A stretch of 64,000 nt of DNA, from positions 1 to 64,000 of the forward strand of contig JAFDXO010000195.1 of NCBI GenBank assembly GCA_018267925.1, in the 5' to 3' direction. Position numbers and translations under genes: made by a program. The stretch is from Bacteroidota bacterium (GTDB taxonomy: Bacteria; Bacteroidota; Bacteroidia; Chitinophagales; Chitinophagaceae). Shown here piece after piece: positions 8,319 to 15,271 of the stretch. Position 1 is the first letter of the stretch. Every line of letters starts with the position of its first letter. The notes under the pieces were generated by a model that saw nothing but the letters and a program-made list of their open reading frames with translations, was not told the origin of the DNA and did no database searches.

Positions 8319-9122
8319 TTATCGAATTCTGGTGGCTATAATGGCTATTAATGAGGCTAAAGAAGTAATGATAGAAATAGCGTAACCAGTATTTCTATCG
8401 CGTACGTAGTCGCTTGATGCTACTTTAGAACGGGTAGGTTCTACATATATCACATCGTTTTGCTTCAAATAAAAATAGGGCGACTTCATAAAGTCCGAAT
8501 TTGTCAAATCAAATCGTACATATTTCTTAGAACCGCCTTCTTCTCGAATCAACAGAACATTGTTTCGTTTGCCATAAATTGTCAAATCCCCGGCCATAGC
8601 TAAAGCGTCCAACAGTGTTACACGCTCGGTAGGAACGGTATATTGCGCCGGTTTATTGACTTCTCCCAGCACAGAAATATTGAAATTAGCAAAGCGCACA
8701 TTCACCACCGGAGTTTTGTAATATACGGATGCTTGCTTCCGAATCAACTCTTTTGCATCGGTCGTGTTAAATCCAGATACTTTTATTTTGCCCACAAGCG
8801 GCAATTCAATATTGCCGTTTTTGTCCACTAAATAGCCCGGAATATTGGATGTTCCTTGTCCATTTCCGGAGGCGGCTTGTGCGGCAAAAATGCCTGTATT
8901 ATTGCTTCCAGTGATGGCATTTCCGGATTGTGGGTCGAGGGTTTGAATAGAGATGAGCAAGAGGTCGTTGGCTTGAATCAATGGCTCTGTAAAGCTGGCC
9001 ATGTTGCTTTCAACAGGTGCTTTGAGCGAATCGGGGATATCGCGCACGTAGGTTGTGTTTCTTGTGGTGGCACAACTGGCAAATAACAAACTAACCAAAA
9101 CAATGGATAGATATTTAGTCAT
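8319..9122 (-). CDS. wza: Polysaccharide export lipoprotein (Wza-like, SLBB)
   Basis: The protein forms or contributes to the outer-membrane export channel for the polysaccharide and works with the Wzc-type kinase encoded 8 bp downstream. A lipoprotein signal is visible with the lipobox LFASC (Cys17). The poly-export domain follows, with ANDLLLISI, then GYLVDKNGNIELPLVGKI, then an SLBB-like SVLGEVNKPAQYTVP block. A C-terminal hydrophobic helix (AISIITSLASLIAIIATRIR) matches the membrane-spanning end of Wza family proteins. I start at the ATG at 9122, which gives 267 residues and a clean signal peptide; the ATG at 9173 would add 17 residues before the signal. The substrate is unknown. Confidence 0.92.
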   Translation of the reverse strand: MTKYLSIVLVSLLFASCATTRNTTYVRDIPDSLKAPVESNMASFTEPLIQANDLLLISIQTLDPQSGNAITGSNNTGIFAAQAASGNGQGTSNIPGYLVDKNGNIELPLVGKIKVSGFNTTDAKELIRKQASVYYKTPVVNVRFANFNISVLGEVNKPAQYTVPTERVTLLDALAMAGDLTIYGKRNNVLLIREEGGSKKYVRFDLTNSDFMKSPYFYLKQNDVIYVEPTRSKVASSDYVRDRNTGYAISIITSLASLIAIIATRIR

Positions 9123-9268
9123 TAGGCTTCTTTTGAGCGTGCAAAGGTGAGAATATTGTTTGATATTGTTCATTTTTCTTTCAAAATTGATAGCGTGTTT
9201 GTCTTTATTTTATCATTATTTTCTCTCGTTAAGGAGTTTTACAAGCGTGTTTTGCTTCATAGATTTCT

Positions 9269-9754
9269 TCAACTTTTCAAACTATTGATTGGGATTTCGG
9301 CAACTACATTCCAGCCTAATGAGGGGATTTTTAAGAACGCTTTATTTCCTTTGATGCGAATGATTTTTCCCATCTTATCTCTTAGGGCGCCTTCCGAAAT
9401 ATGCACGGTGTCCCCCTCCGAAAAGTCCACAACAAGGTTAGCCCCTTGATAATCGTTGAGAAACCGGCGTATTTGCACAATTTCGTAGTCTTGCACAATG
9501 CCTGGTTTTCCGAGCCACCACAGAAAGCGTACAGCACCGGGTGTTTCCAAAACGGTCACCTGCTCCTTAGCATATTCGGATAGGTGAACAAAAATATAAG
9601 ACCGAAATAACGGTACGGAAACTTTCTTTTTACGATCGCTCCATTGCTTGATTGTTTCTTGTAAAGGGCAATAAACTTCTATTCCCTTTGCTTGAAGGCG
9701 ATCGGTCGTTTTCTTTTCATTACGTGGTTTGGTGTAGAGTACATACCAAGGCAT
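9269..9754 (-). CDS. UpxY-family transcription antiterminator (NusG-like)
   Basis: NusG-type factors of the UpxY/RfaH group bind RNA polymerase and let it read through long capsule or exopolysaccharide operons. The N-terminal NGN domain is recognisable from PWYVLYTKPRNEKK (residues 2-15), VPLFRSYIFVHL and the TPGAVRFLWW block. The C-terminal KOW domain follows from about residue 110 with EGDTVHISEGALRDKMGKII. The length of 161 residues is normal. Its position as second gene, after the winged-helix regulator and before the export genes, is the usual one for factors acting on their own operon. Confidence 0.93.
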   Translation of the reverse strand: MPWYVLYTKPRNEKKTTDRLQAKGIEVYCPLQETIKQWSDRKKKVSVPLFRSYIFVHLSEYAKEQVTVLETPGAVRFLWWLGKPGIVQDYEIVQIRRFLNDYQGANLVVDFSEGDTVHISEGALRDKMGKIIRIKGNKAFLKIPSLGWNVVAEIPINSLKS

Positions 9755-9774
9755 AGCGATATCAAAATATTGGA

Positions 9775-10308
9775 TTATTTGCGTTGCCAGAGTAAAAGAT
9801 CCGGAATTTCAGAGGTGTTTATGGCGCGTTGGTTCCATTCATCTAAAGAATAAATCAAGTAGCGGATTTTTTTCTTTATAAGCACTTCTGCTTTGGAAAC
9901 TTTATCGGATAAATAAGATTTGTCAATGTCGCCGATTAAGATTAAATCTATGATGCCTGAATCGCGTCCATTAGCGTAATCTCCGGTCAGATAGGCCATT
10001 TCTAAAGTACCCATTCTATTCAGAATACTTTCAATGATTCGATCTGCTCCAATATATTGCAGCAATAGGTTATTGATTGAGTCAAACAATGCGTGCTTTG
10101 CATTTGCACGATACAATTTTCTATTCCCCTTTGTTTCAGAGGTCAACATTCCGGCTTCTTCAAAACGATTCAGTTCTACACGTACTGCATTGGTGCTTTC
10201 CTCAAATTCATCGGCTAAGCCACGCAAATGTGCTCGATTATTCGGATTGAGAAACAGCTTAACTAAAAGTTTGAGCCTTGTTTTGGATGAAATTAATGTA
10301 TCCAGCAT
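9775..10308 (-). CDS. Winged-helix regulator fused to a nucleotidyltransferase-like domain
   Basis: Residues 1-70 form a winged helix-turn-helix of the ArsR-like type (TRLKLLVKLFLNP, RGLADEFEESTNAVRVELNRFEEAGML). The C-terminal half resembles a minimal nucleotidyltransferase fold, with LTGDYANGRDSGIIDLILIG near residues 103-122. The usual Gly-Ser of active enzymes is replaced by Gly-Asp, so catalysis is doubtful and a sensory role is more likely. It is the first gene of the polysaccharide operon, and a TGAGTA-N7-TACTC operator sits about 80-100 bp upstream of the chosen ATG at 10308, suggesting autoregulation. The ATG at 10347 would add 13 residues not expected in the family. Ligand and true target are not shown by the sequence. 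Confidence 0.85.
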   Translation of the reverse strand: MLDTLISSKTRLKLLVKLFLNPNNRAHLRGLADEFEESTNAVRVELNRFEEAGMLTSETKGNRKLYRANAKHALFDSINNLLLQYIGADRIIESILNRMGTLEMAYLTGDYANGRDSGIIDLILIGDIDKSYLSDKVSKAEVLIKKKIRYLIYSLDEWNQRAINTSEIPDLLLWQRK

Positions 10309-10599
10309 ATATTTAATAAGAGAATGATAGGCAAAGCATATACCCATAGCTTCGCTTTTGTCAGTCCCAATATGAAACTAACATAAATGAGTAGAAAAAT
10401 TACTCGTTTTTAAAAATGCAAAAATAGAAACAATTCTTAAATCGGGAGCGGGTGTTTTCTCCTTTTTTTATTTGGGCTTAAAAACCCCTCCGATGTAACA
10501 ATTCAAAATTATTCCTTGAACATACTATACTATAATGCTTTTTCTAATTTTTAAATTTCTTGAAAGTGGGTAGTCCATTTTAGTCTGAATTATTCTATT
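10309..10599. other. Divergent intergenic region between the two polysaccharide units
   Basis: The region separates the leftward regulator gene from the rightward sugar-transferase/exosortase gene. It contains the promoter/operator at 10388-10426. A GGGCTTAAAAACCCC hairpin-like stretch lies near 10475-10490. No clear rightward promoter was identified. Confidence 0.5.
10388..10426 (-). promoter_or_regulatory. Promoter with TGAGTA-N7-TACTC operator, copy 2
   Basis: GAGTA (10389-10393) and TACTC (10401-10405) form an inverted repeat around 7 bp; the arms extend to 8 bp with one mismatch. On the minus strand a TATTTTTG box (complement of 10419-10426) lies immediately upstream, as in copy 1 at 1353-1416. 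The shared block also includes the TGCAAANATAGAAACAAT-like stretch. No clear TTTG -33 box is seen here. The dyad falls at about +5 to +25 of the predicted transcript of the regulator-UpxY-wza-wzc operon, a position suited to repression. Confidence 0.6.
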
Positions 10600-11757
10600 T
10601 TGCAAAAAACTGATCTTTTTATCAAACGCATTTTTGATATCATTGGAAGCACAATCGGACTTATTTTTTTAAGTCCTTTGATCGTGACCTGTTGGTTTTT
10701 ATCTGCTTGGGATACCCGTAGTTCTGGACTTTTTTTTCAATCCAGAGTAGGGCAGTTCGGGAAGCTGTTTTCTATTATCAAATTGCGAACTTATCAAGCC
10801 AATGGACAGATTTCTACAATTGGTAAATGGCTTCGAAAACATAAGCTGGATGAACTTCCACAATTAGTGAATGTACTAATTGGCGACATGTCTTTAGTTG
10901 GACCTCGACCGGATATAGCCGGATATTATGATCAAGTACCGGCTCCCTTTGACAAAATTTGCCGGCTGAAACCCGGAATGACTTCAGAGGCAGCTCTGAA
11001 ATATAAAAATGAAGAAGAATGGTTAGCTTCCCAAGAAGATCCGTTAGGGTATAATGATTGCGTATTGTTTCCTGATAAGCTACAAATGAATTTAGACTAT
11101 TATCATCGTCAAAGCTTATTATTAGACGTTAAGATAATTTGGCTTACGGTAATTTCATTATTCTTTTCTTTCTCCATAAAAACTACCCGTTCATCCTTTT
11201 CGACGATGCAAAAATTCAGTCCTGTTGTGTGGTTTATGGTTCGCTTTTTCGGCATCTATTTCATTTTTGTTTTTGCTTACAACCAATATCTCGCTCATTA
11301 TCACGATGCAGGCCGCCAAGACCCTTTTAGTCGAAGTGTGGCAGCTTCGTCTGCATTTATAGTTCGATTATGGCAAATGGAAGCTTCCTTTTATGATGAC
11401 ACGGTTCAACCATGGACATGGATTTCCATATCAGGCAATCAGGTTGCTTATGTCAATGAAGGATGTAATGCCATTTCAGTCATGCTCATTTTTATAGCAT
11501 TTATTGTTGCTTTTGCCAAAGGTTGGCGGAGAACCATTGGCTTTTTAGTTTTGGGCACACTGCTGATTCACATCATGAATATTGCCCGTATTTTTTTGCT
11601 ATGCTTGATCTATTTGCAACACCCCGAATGGTCGAAAAATGCACATGACTATCTTTTTCCATTAGCTGTTTATGGAACGGTATTTTTATTATTGGTTGCT
11701 TGGGTAAAAATCGGTGTGAAGCAATCTAAAATGAGGGCTGATGCGGTGGTGGTTTAG
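10600..11757 (+). CDS. Fusion: undecaprenyl-phosphate sugar transferase + exosortase (XrtF-like)
   Basis: Residues 1-200 are a monotopic phosphoglycosyltransferase of the WcaJ/PglC type: KRIFDIIGSTIG with a re-entrant hydrophobic helix, the LDELPQ motif with the catalytic Asp84-Glu85, and GDMSLVGPRPD. Such enzymes load the first sugar phosphate onto undecaprenyl phosphate. Residues 203-385 are a multi-spanning exosortase with the three invariant residues in context: Cys289 in NEGCNAIS, Arg330 in NIARIF and His349 in AHDYLFP. Exosortases are transpeptidase-like enzymes that cleave C-terminal sorting signals. There is no stop between the halves; an internal ATG (codon 203, 11206) could allow separate expression of the exosortase. 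The start is TTG at 10600, since an in-frame stop lies at 10561 and no ATG intervenes. It overlaps the next gene by 17 bp. Confidence 0.88.
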   Translation: MQKTDLFIKRIFDIIGSTIGLIFLSPLIVTCWFLSAWDTRSSGLFFQSRVGQFGKLFSIIKLRTYQANGQISTIGKWLRKHKLDELPQLVNVLIGDMSLVGPRPDIAGYYDQVPAPFDKICRLKPGMTSEAALKYKNEEEWLASQEDPLGYNDCVLFPDKLQMNLDYYHRQSLLLDVKIIWLTVISLFFSFSIKTTRSSFSTMQKFSPVVWFMVRFFGIYFIFVFAYNQYLAHYHDAGRQDPFSRSVAASSAFIVRLWQMEASFYDDTVQPWTWISISGNQVAYVNEGCNAISVMLIFIAFIVAFAKGWRRTIGFLVLGTLLIHIMNIARIFLLCLIYLQHPEWSKNAHDYLFPLAVYGTVFLLLVAWVKIGVKQSKMRADAVVV

Positions 11758-12175
11758 GTTTGGTGGTCTGACACTTTGCCTTTTGGGTTTGGTTGCGATA
11801 CGAAAATTTGAGACGGTATTGTTTTATGATCCTTTTCTAAAGTATTTTCATGGGCCTTTAGATCGAGTACATTTTCCGGCTTATAAAATGGTGCCGGCAT
11901 TGCTTCATATCGTGTTTCGATATACCTTAAATTCACTTTTGTCTATTGGTATTTTACAACTCGTATTTGTGAAGCAAAAGTTGATTCATTTTAGTGTGAT
12001 AGTTTATGCTGCTTTTCTTTTTTTGTTGTTACCGAGTTATGCTTTTTTAGTACATCATCATTTTGAGGTGGGTGGCAACTTAGGATTTTATGTACGCCGT
12101 CTGTTGATTCAACCGGTGTTGCTGATGGTGCTTTTGCCTGCTTTGTATGTGTATCGGAACAAGGCTGAAAACTGA
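11741..12175 (+). CDS. Exosortase F system-associated membrane protein
   Basis: The 144-residue protein has about four hydrophobic segments and the pattern R-K-F-E-x-x-L-F-Y-D-P-F near residues 21-32, with an Arg-Tyr-x-Leu-Asn segment near 60. This matches the small membrane protein found beside XrtF-type exosortases in Bacteroidota. Its overlap of 17 bp with the exosortase fusion gene indicates tight co-translation. The biochemical role of this family is not known; a helper or substrate-presentation role is only inferred from constant neighbourhood. Confidence 0.82.
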   Translation: MRWWFRFGGLTLCLLGLVAIRKFETVLFYDPFLKYFHGPLDRVHFPAYKMVPALLHIVFRYTLNSLLSIGILQLVFVKQKLIHFSVIVYAAFLFLLLPSYAFLVHHHFEVGGNLGFYVRRLLIQPVLLMVLLPALYVYRNKAEN

Positions 12176-12214
12176 CTAAGCACTTTGAATATATTTCGTC
12201 TGATCAGTACCGGT

Positions 12215-12808
12215 TCAAGATTTTCGGATTCTTTGAGGATTTTCGGATAAAAAGGTTTCCCAACTGTTGCGCGTTTTTGCCGTAGAAATTCGAGTAGGTC
12301 CTTCTGTTTTGGGGGTAGGCAATCTATTTTGGTAATGGTGACAAAGTGCTACGGCTACGGCATCCGTAGCATCAAAAAAACGAGGGTCTTCTTCAAGCTT
12401 CAATGTATGTTGCAGCATTTGCCACACTTGCTCTTTGGTTGCGTTTCCTTTTCCGGTAATAGACTGTTTGATTTTTCGAGGAGCATATTCCTGTGCGGCT
12501 AATCCGTGCATCATAGCGGCTGCTATGGCAACCCCTTGTGCCCGTCCTAACTTCAACATGCTTTGAACATTTTTCCCAAAAAAAGGAGCCTCAATGGCTA
12601 CGGAAGAGGGTTGATGTGTTTTAATCAACATTTCCATCTTTCGGAAAATCATTTCGAGCCTTTCGGCGTGGTCTTGTCGTTTGGCTAATTGTAAAACCCC
12701 CATTTCCAACAGTGAAATACTATTTTTGTCCACCCGAATTAAACCATATCCCATCACTAAGGTGCCGGGATCAATGCCAAGGATAATTTGTGGGTTTTGT
12801 TGCAACAA
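12215..12808 (-). CDS. ruvC: Holliday junction resolvase RuvC
   Basis: RuvC is the Mg-dependent dimeric endonuclease that cuts Holliday junctions during recombinational repair together with RuvAB. The RNase-H-fold catalytic residues are visible: Asp in LGIDPGT, Glu in VAIEAPFFGK, and the two Asp in FFDATDAVAVALCHH. The product has a basic C-terminal extension of about 35 residues after the last catalytic helix. The only ATG (12868) would add a hydrophobic stretch that overlaps the divergent gene, so I prefer a TTG at 12808, giving 197 residues; TTG at 12805 is equally possible. RuvB is encoded 15 kb away and RuvA is not in the window. Confidence 0.92.
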   Translation of the reverse strand: MLQQNPQIILGIDPGTLVMGYGLIRVDKNSISLLEMGVLQLAKRQDHAERLEMIFRKMEMLIKTHQPSSVAIEAPFFGKNVQSMLKLGRAQGVAIAAAMMHGLAAQEYAPRKIKQSITGKGNATKEQVWQMLQHTLKLEEDPRFFDATDAVAVALCHHYQNRLPTPKTEGPTRISTAKTRNSWETFLSENPQRIRKS

Positions 12809-12818
12809 AAAAGTAGAT

Positions 12819-13757
12819 TTGAACAAAAGTACCAAAATATGGCTCAATGCGTTGGTAGGATTAGCCATATCCGTCTTGTTGTTATTCAGTATTTATCATC
12901 AAATACATACACAACTGGTTCGATTTCCCAACTATTCTTTTAGTGGATTATCAACCCGATATTTATTTCTTTGCCTTATCCTGATGCCATTCAACATGGC
13001 GATTGAGGTGTTAAAATGGAAATTTCTTTCTAATGCGGCACAGCCAACTACTCTTGCTGATGCTTGGAAAAGCTATTTTGCCGGAATTGCTCTTTCCTTG
13101 ATTACACCAAATAGAATAGGTGAATATCCGGGTCGGCTTTTATATTTGAAAAGAAAAAACACGGTTCGGCTTGTCAGCGTTTCGATTCTTGGAGCTTTTA
13201 CCCAATTTGTTACTCTATTTTTTTACGGCATTATCGGCTTATGCTACTACAATTTTGCCTTTCCGGGGTATTGGCAACAAATTGCTTTGGGAATTTCTTT
13301 TATAGTGCTTGCCTTACTTTTGGTGGCTTTTTTTCTATTTGAGCAGTGGGCTTCATGGATTGAAAATTTTCCTTGGCTTCGTCGCCTACACACTTATCGT
13401 AGCTTAATTCATCGTTTTAGTATGTCGGAACAGCTTATTGTTCTTGGTTTGTCCATGTTGCGGTTTCTTATTTATTCTGTTCAGTTTTTATTATTGTTAG
13501 CCTGGATGAATATTCCGTTGTTGACCATAAAAGGTTGGCTGTTGACTACTTTGTATTTTTGGTGTATTGCAGTGATTCCCTCTATTGCCTTTGCTGAATT
13601 GGGCATACGCGGGCAAGTCAGTTTGTTTATTTTTCAATCTTCAACCGGCAACGTTATTGGAGTTCTTATTGCTTCTTTAGGGCTTTGGGCTATCAATCTT
13701 ATTTTGCCGGCACTAATTGGTAGTGTTTTATTGATTAGGATTCGATTTTTTAAATAA
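12819..13757 (+). CDS. LPG synthase-like integral membrane protein (UPF0104 family)
   Basis: The protein belongs to the lysylphosphatidylglycerol synthase transmembrane family (flippase-like domain without the aminoacyl-transferase domain). About seven or eight hydrophobic helices are visible, with family landmarks LKWKFLS, then WKSYFAGIALSLITPNRIGEY, where the SL-x-TPxRxGE motif is diagnostic, and a late AELGIRG motif. The open frame reaches back to 12681, but residues upstream of codon 12819 lie antisense to RuvC and are not family-like. The TTG at 12819 gives a 312-residue protein starting just before the first helix. Function is unassigned; such proteins are suspected lipid or glycolipid flippases. 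Confidence 0.82.
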   Translation: MNKSTKIWLNALVGLAISVLLLFSIYHQIHTQLVRFPNYSFSGLSTRYLFLCLILMPFNMAIEVLKWKFLSNAAQPTTLADAWKSYFAGIALSLITPNRIGEYPGRLLYLKRKNTVRLVSVSILGAFTQFVTLFFYGIIGLCYYNFAFPGYWQQIALGISFIVLALLLVAFFLFEQWASWIENFPWLRRLHTYRSLIHRFSMSEQLIVLGLSMLRFLIYSVQFLLLLAWMNIPLLTIKGWLLTTLYFWCIAVIPSIAFAELGIRGQVSLFIFQSSTGNVIGVLIASLGLWAINLILPALIGSVLLIRIRFFK

Positions 13758-13765
13758 TTCATCCT

Positions 13766-14557
13766 TTGCGTAAATCATTTATTTTTCTCCTTGTTTTTCA
13801 TCTTTTTGTTTTAAAAAAAACAGTTGCTCAAAACACTTTTTGTGGACTTCAAAACACGGCATTTCAAGTAGGGGAAAAAATCACTTTTAAAGTGTATTAC
13901 AATATGGGAAGTATTTGGGTAGGAGCCGGTGAAGCCATATTCAGCATTACATCTGCGCAAATAGGAAACCGACAAGCGATGCACCTTATTGGTGATGGAA
14001 GAACTTATTCTTCCTACGACTGGCTTTATCGAGTTCGCGACAGATACGAAAGTTATCTTGATGCTGAAACACTTCTCCCGCTTAAGTTTGTGAGAAATGT
14101 GCAGGAAGGAAATACTAAAAAAATTAATAGCGTAGCCTTTGATCATGCAAAAGGTAAAGCAATATCCGACAACAAAACATATACGGTTCCTAAGTGCATT
14201 CAGGATGTGCTTTCTAGCATTTATTATGCCCGGAATATTGACTATCGAAAATATGTTGTAGGCGATAAAATACCCTTTACCTTGTTTTTAGACAATCAGG
14301 TTTATTCCTTGTATATCCGCTACTTAGGTATAGAACGAATCAAAACAAAACACGGTAGCTTTCAAGCCATAAAAATCAGACCCTTGCTGATAGAGGGTAC
14401 AATTTTTAGTGGTGGTGAGCGAATGACGGTTTGGGTAACCGATGATCAAAATCGCATACCGGTTCGAATTGATAGCCCTATTCTCATTGGCAGTATCAAA
14501 GTAGATATGTTATCTGTTGAAGGCTTACGAAACCCTTTCACAGCGAGGCTTCCCTAA
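13766..14557 (+). CDS. DUF3108 domain-containing secreted protein
   Basis: A signal peptide of about 21 residues (hydrophobic core FIFLLVFHLFVL, Ala-Gln cleavage region) precedes a DUF3108 domain: FQVGEKITFKVYYNMGSIWVGAGEA near residues 34-58, RDRYESYLDAETLLPLKF, and the final WVTDDQNRIPVRI block. The fold is a periplasmic beta-rich lipid-binding-like domain of unknown job. The start is TTG at 13766, 8 bp after the membrane protein gene, suggesting co-transcription with it. The 263-residue length is normal. Confidence 0.85.
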   Translation: MRKSFIFLLVFHLFVLKKTVAQNTFCGLQNTAFQVGEKITFKVYYNMGSIWVGAGEAIFSITSAQIGNRQAMHLIGDGRTYSSYDWLYRVRDRYESYLDAETLLPLKFVRNVQEGNTKKINSVAFDHAKGKAISDNKTYTVPKCIQDVLSSIYYARNIDYRKYVVGDKIPFTLFLDNQVYSLYIRYLGIERIKTKHGSFQAIKIRPLLIEGTIFSGGERMTVWVTDDQNRIPVRIDSPILIGSIKVDMLSVEGLRNPFTARLP

Positions 14558-14578
14558 ATATTTACCTTTTCAAGAGAA

Positions 14579-15208
14579 CTATTCTTCGCTCGTTTTTTTC
14601 TTTGCTGTTTTTTTAGCAGGCTTTTCTTCCGCTAAGGCTTCTGAATCTTCCGATTTCTTTTTACGGGCTGCTTTCTTGGGCTTTTCTTCGCCTTCGGTTG
14701 TTGAAATTTCTTCTGCTGCTTTTTTGGTGCGCGATTTTTTAGCCGGCTTTTCATCAGCCACAGGCTCTTCCACTACGGATGGTTCTGTAGATTCAGCTTC
14801 TGCCTCCGGCTGATTGTAGAAATCAAAATTCAATAAATCATTGGCTTTTAGGATTTCAAACCATTTCAGCATTTTCTTTTGATCGCTAACATAAACACGA
14901 TCTTCATCCATTTGCGGAAACACTTCTTTGAAATAAGCCTTAATAGAGCCGTTATCAGCCTTTTTGGGATCAGGCATAGGAACGCTGCTGTTTTGCTTCA
15001 TTTGTTCAAAAACGTGATGCAAACGCACATTATCTCCGGTAGTATAAACCTCAATGCTTTCCAATGGGGTTACATTGTGTAAACGAGCGGGAATAAATTT
15101 GGTGGCCTTGTCCGCAAGATTGCGCACAATTGCACCATCACTTTTGGTTGCCATCAACTGAAACAAACCACCAATACCGGTAACCGAAACAATTTCTCTG
15201 TAGTCCAT
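14579..15208 (-). CDS. DUF5606 protein with histone-H1-like Lys/Ala tail
   Basis: The N-terminal part (MDYREIVSVTGIGGLFQL and so on, to about residue 130) is the DUF5606 domain found across Bacteroidota; its function is unknown. From about residue 150 the protein becomes a low-complexity tail rich in Lys, Ala, Glu and Ser, with repeated KKAA/KKSE and EEKPAKK blocks similar to eukaryotic H1 and bacterial HctB-like tails. I start at the ATG at 15208 because the preceding 17 codons are not family-like. The tail suggests nucleic-acid contact, but this is inference from composition. The gene converges with DUF3108 with only 21 bp between the stops. Confidence 0.85.
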   Translation of the reverse strand: MDYREIVSVTGIGGLFQLMATKSDGAIVRNLADKATKFIPARLHNVTPLESIEVYTTGDNVRLHHVFEQMKQNSSVPMPDPKKADNGSIKAYFKEVFPQMDEDRVYVSDQKKMLKWFEILKANDLLNFDFYNQPEAEAESTEPSVVEEPVADEKPAKKSRTKKAAEEISTTEGEEKPKKAARKKKSEDSEALAEEKPAKKTAKKKTSEE

Positions 15209-15271
15209 ACACGTGTTTGAAGGGGAGCAAAAATAATAGTTTTGGCGAATTTCAAACACCCTTCGTTTGTT

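Noticed and set aside
8319..8400. C-terminal exosortase sorting signal on the export lipoprotein
   Set aside because: The terminal hydrophobic helix with RIR is the normal membrane segment of Wza-like proteins, and no preceding conserved motif is visible.
12681..12818. N-terminal extension of the LPG-synthase-like protein
   Set aside because: These codons lie antisense to conserved RuvC residues and have no family similarity.
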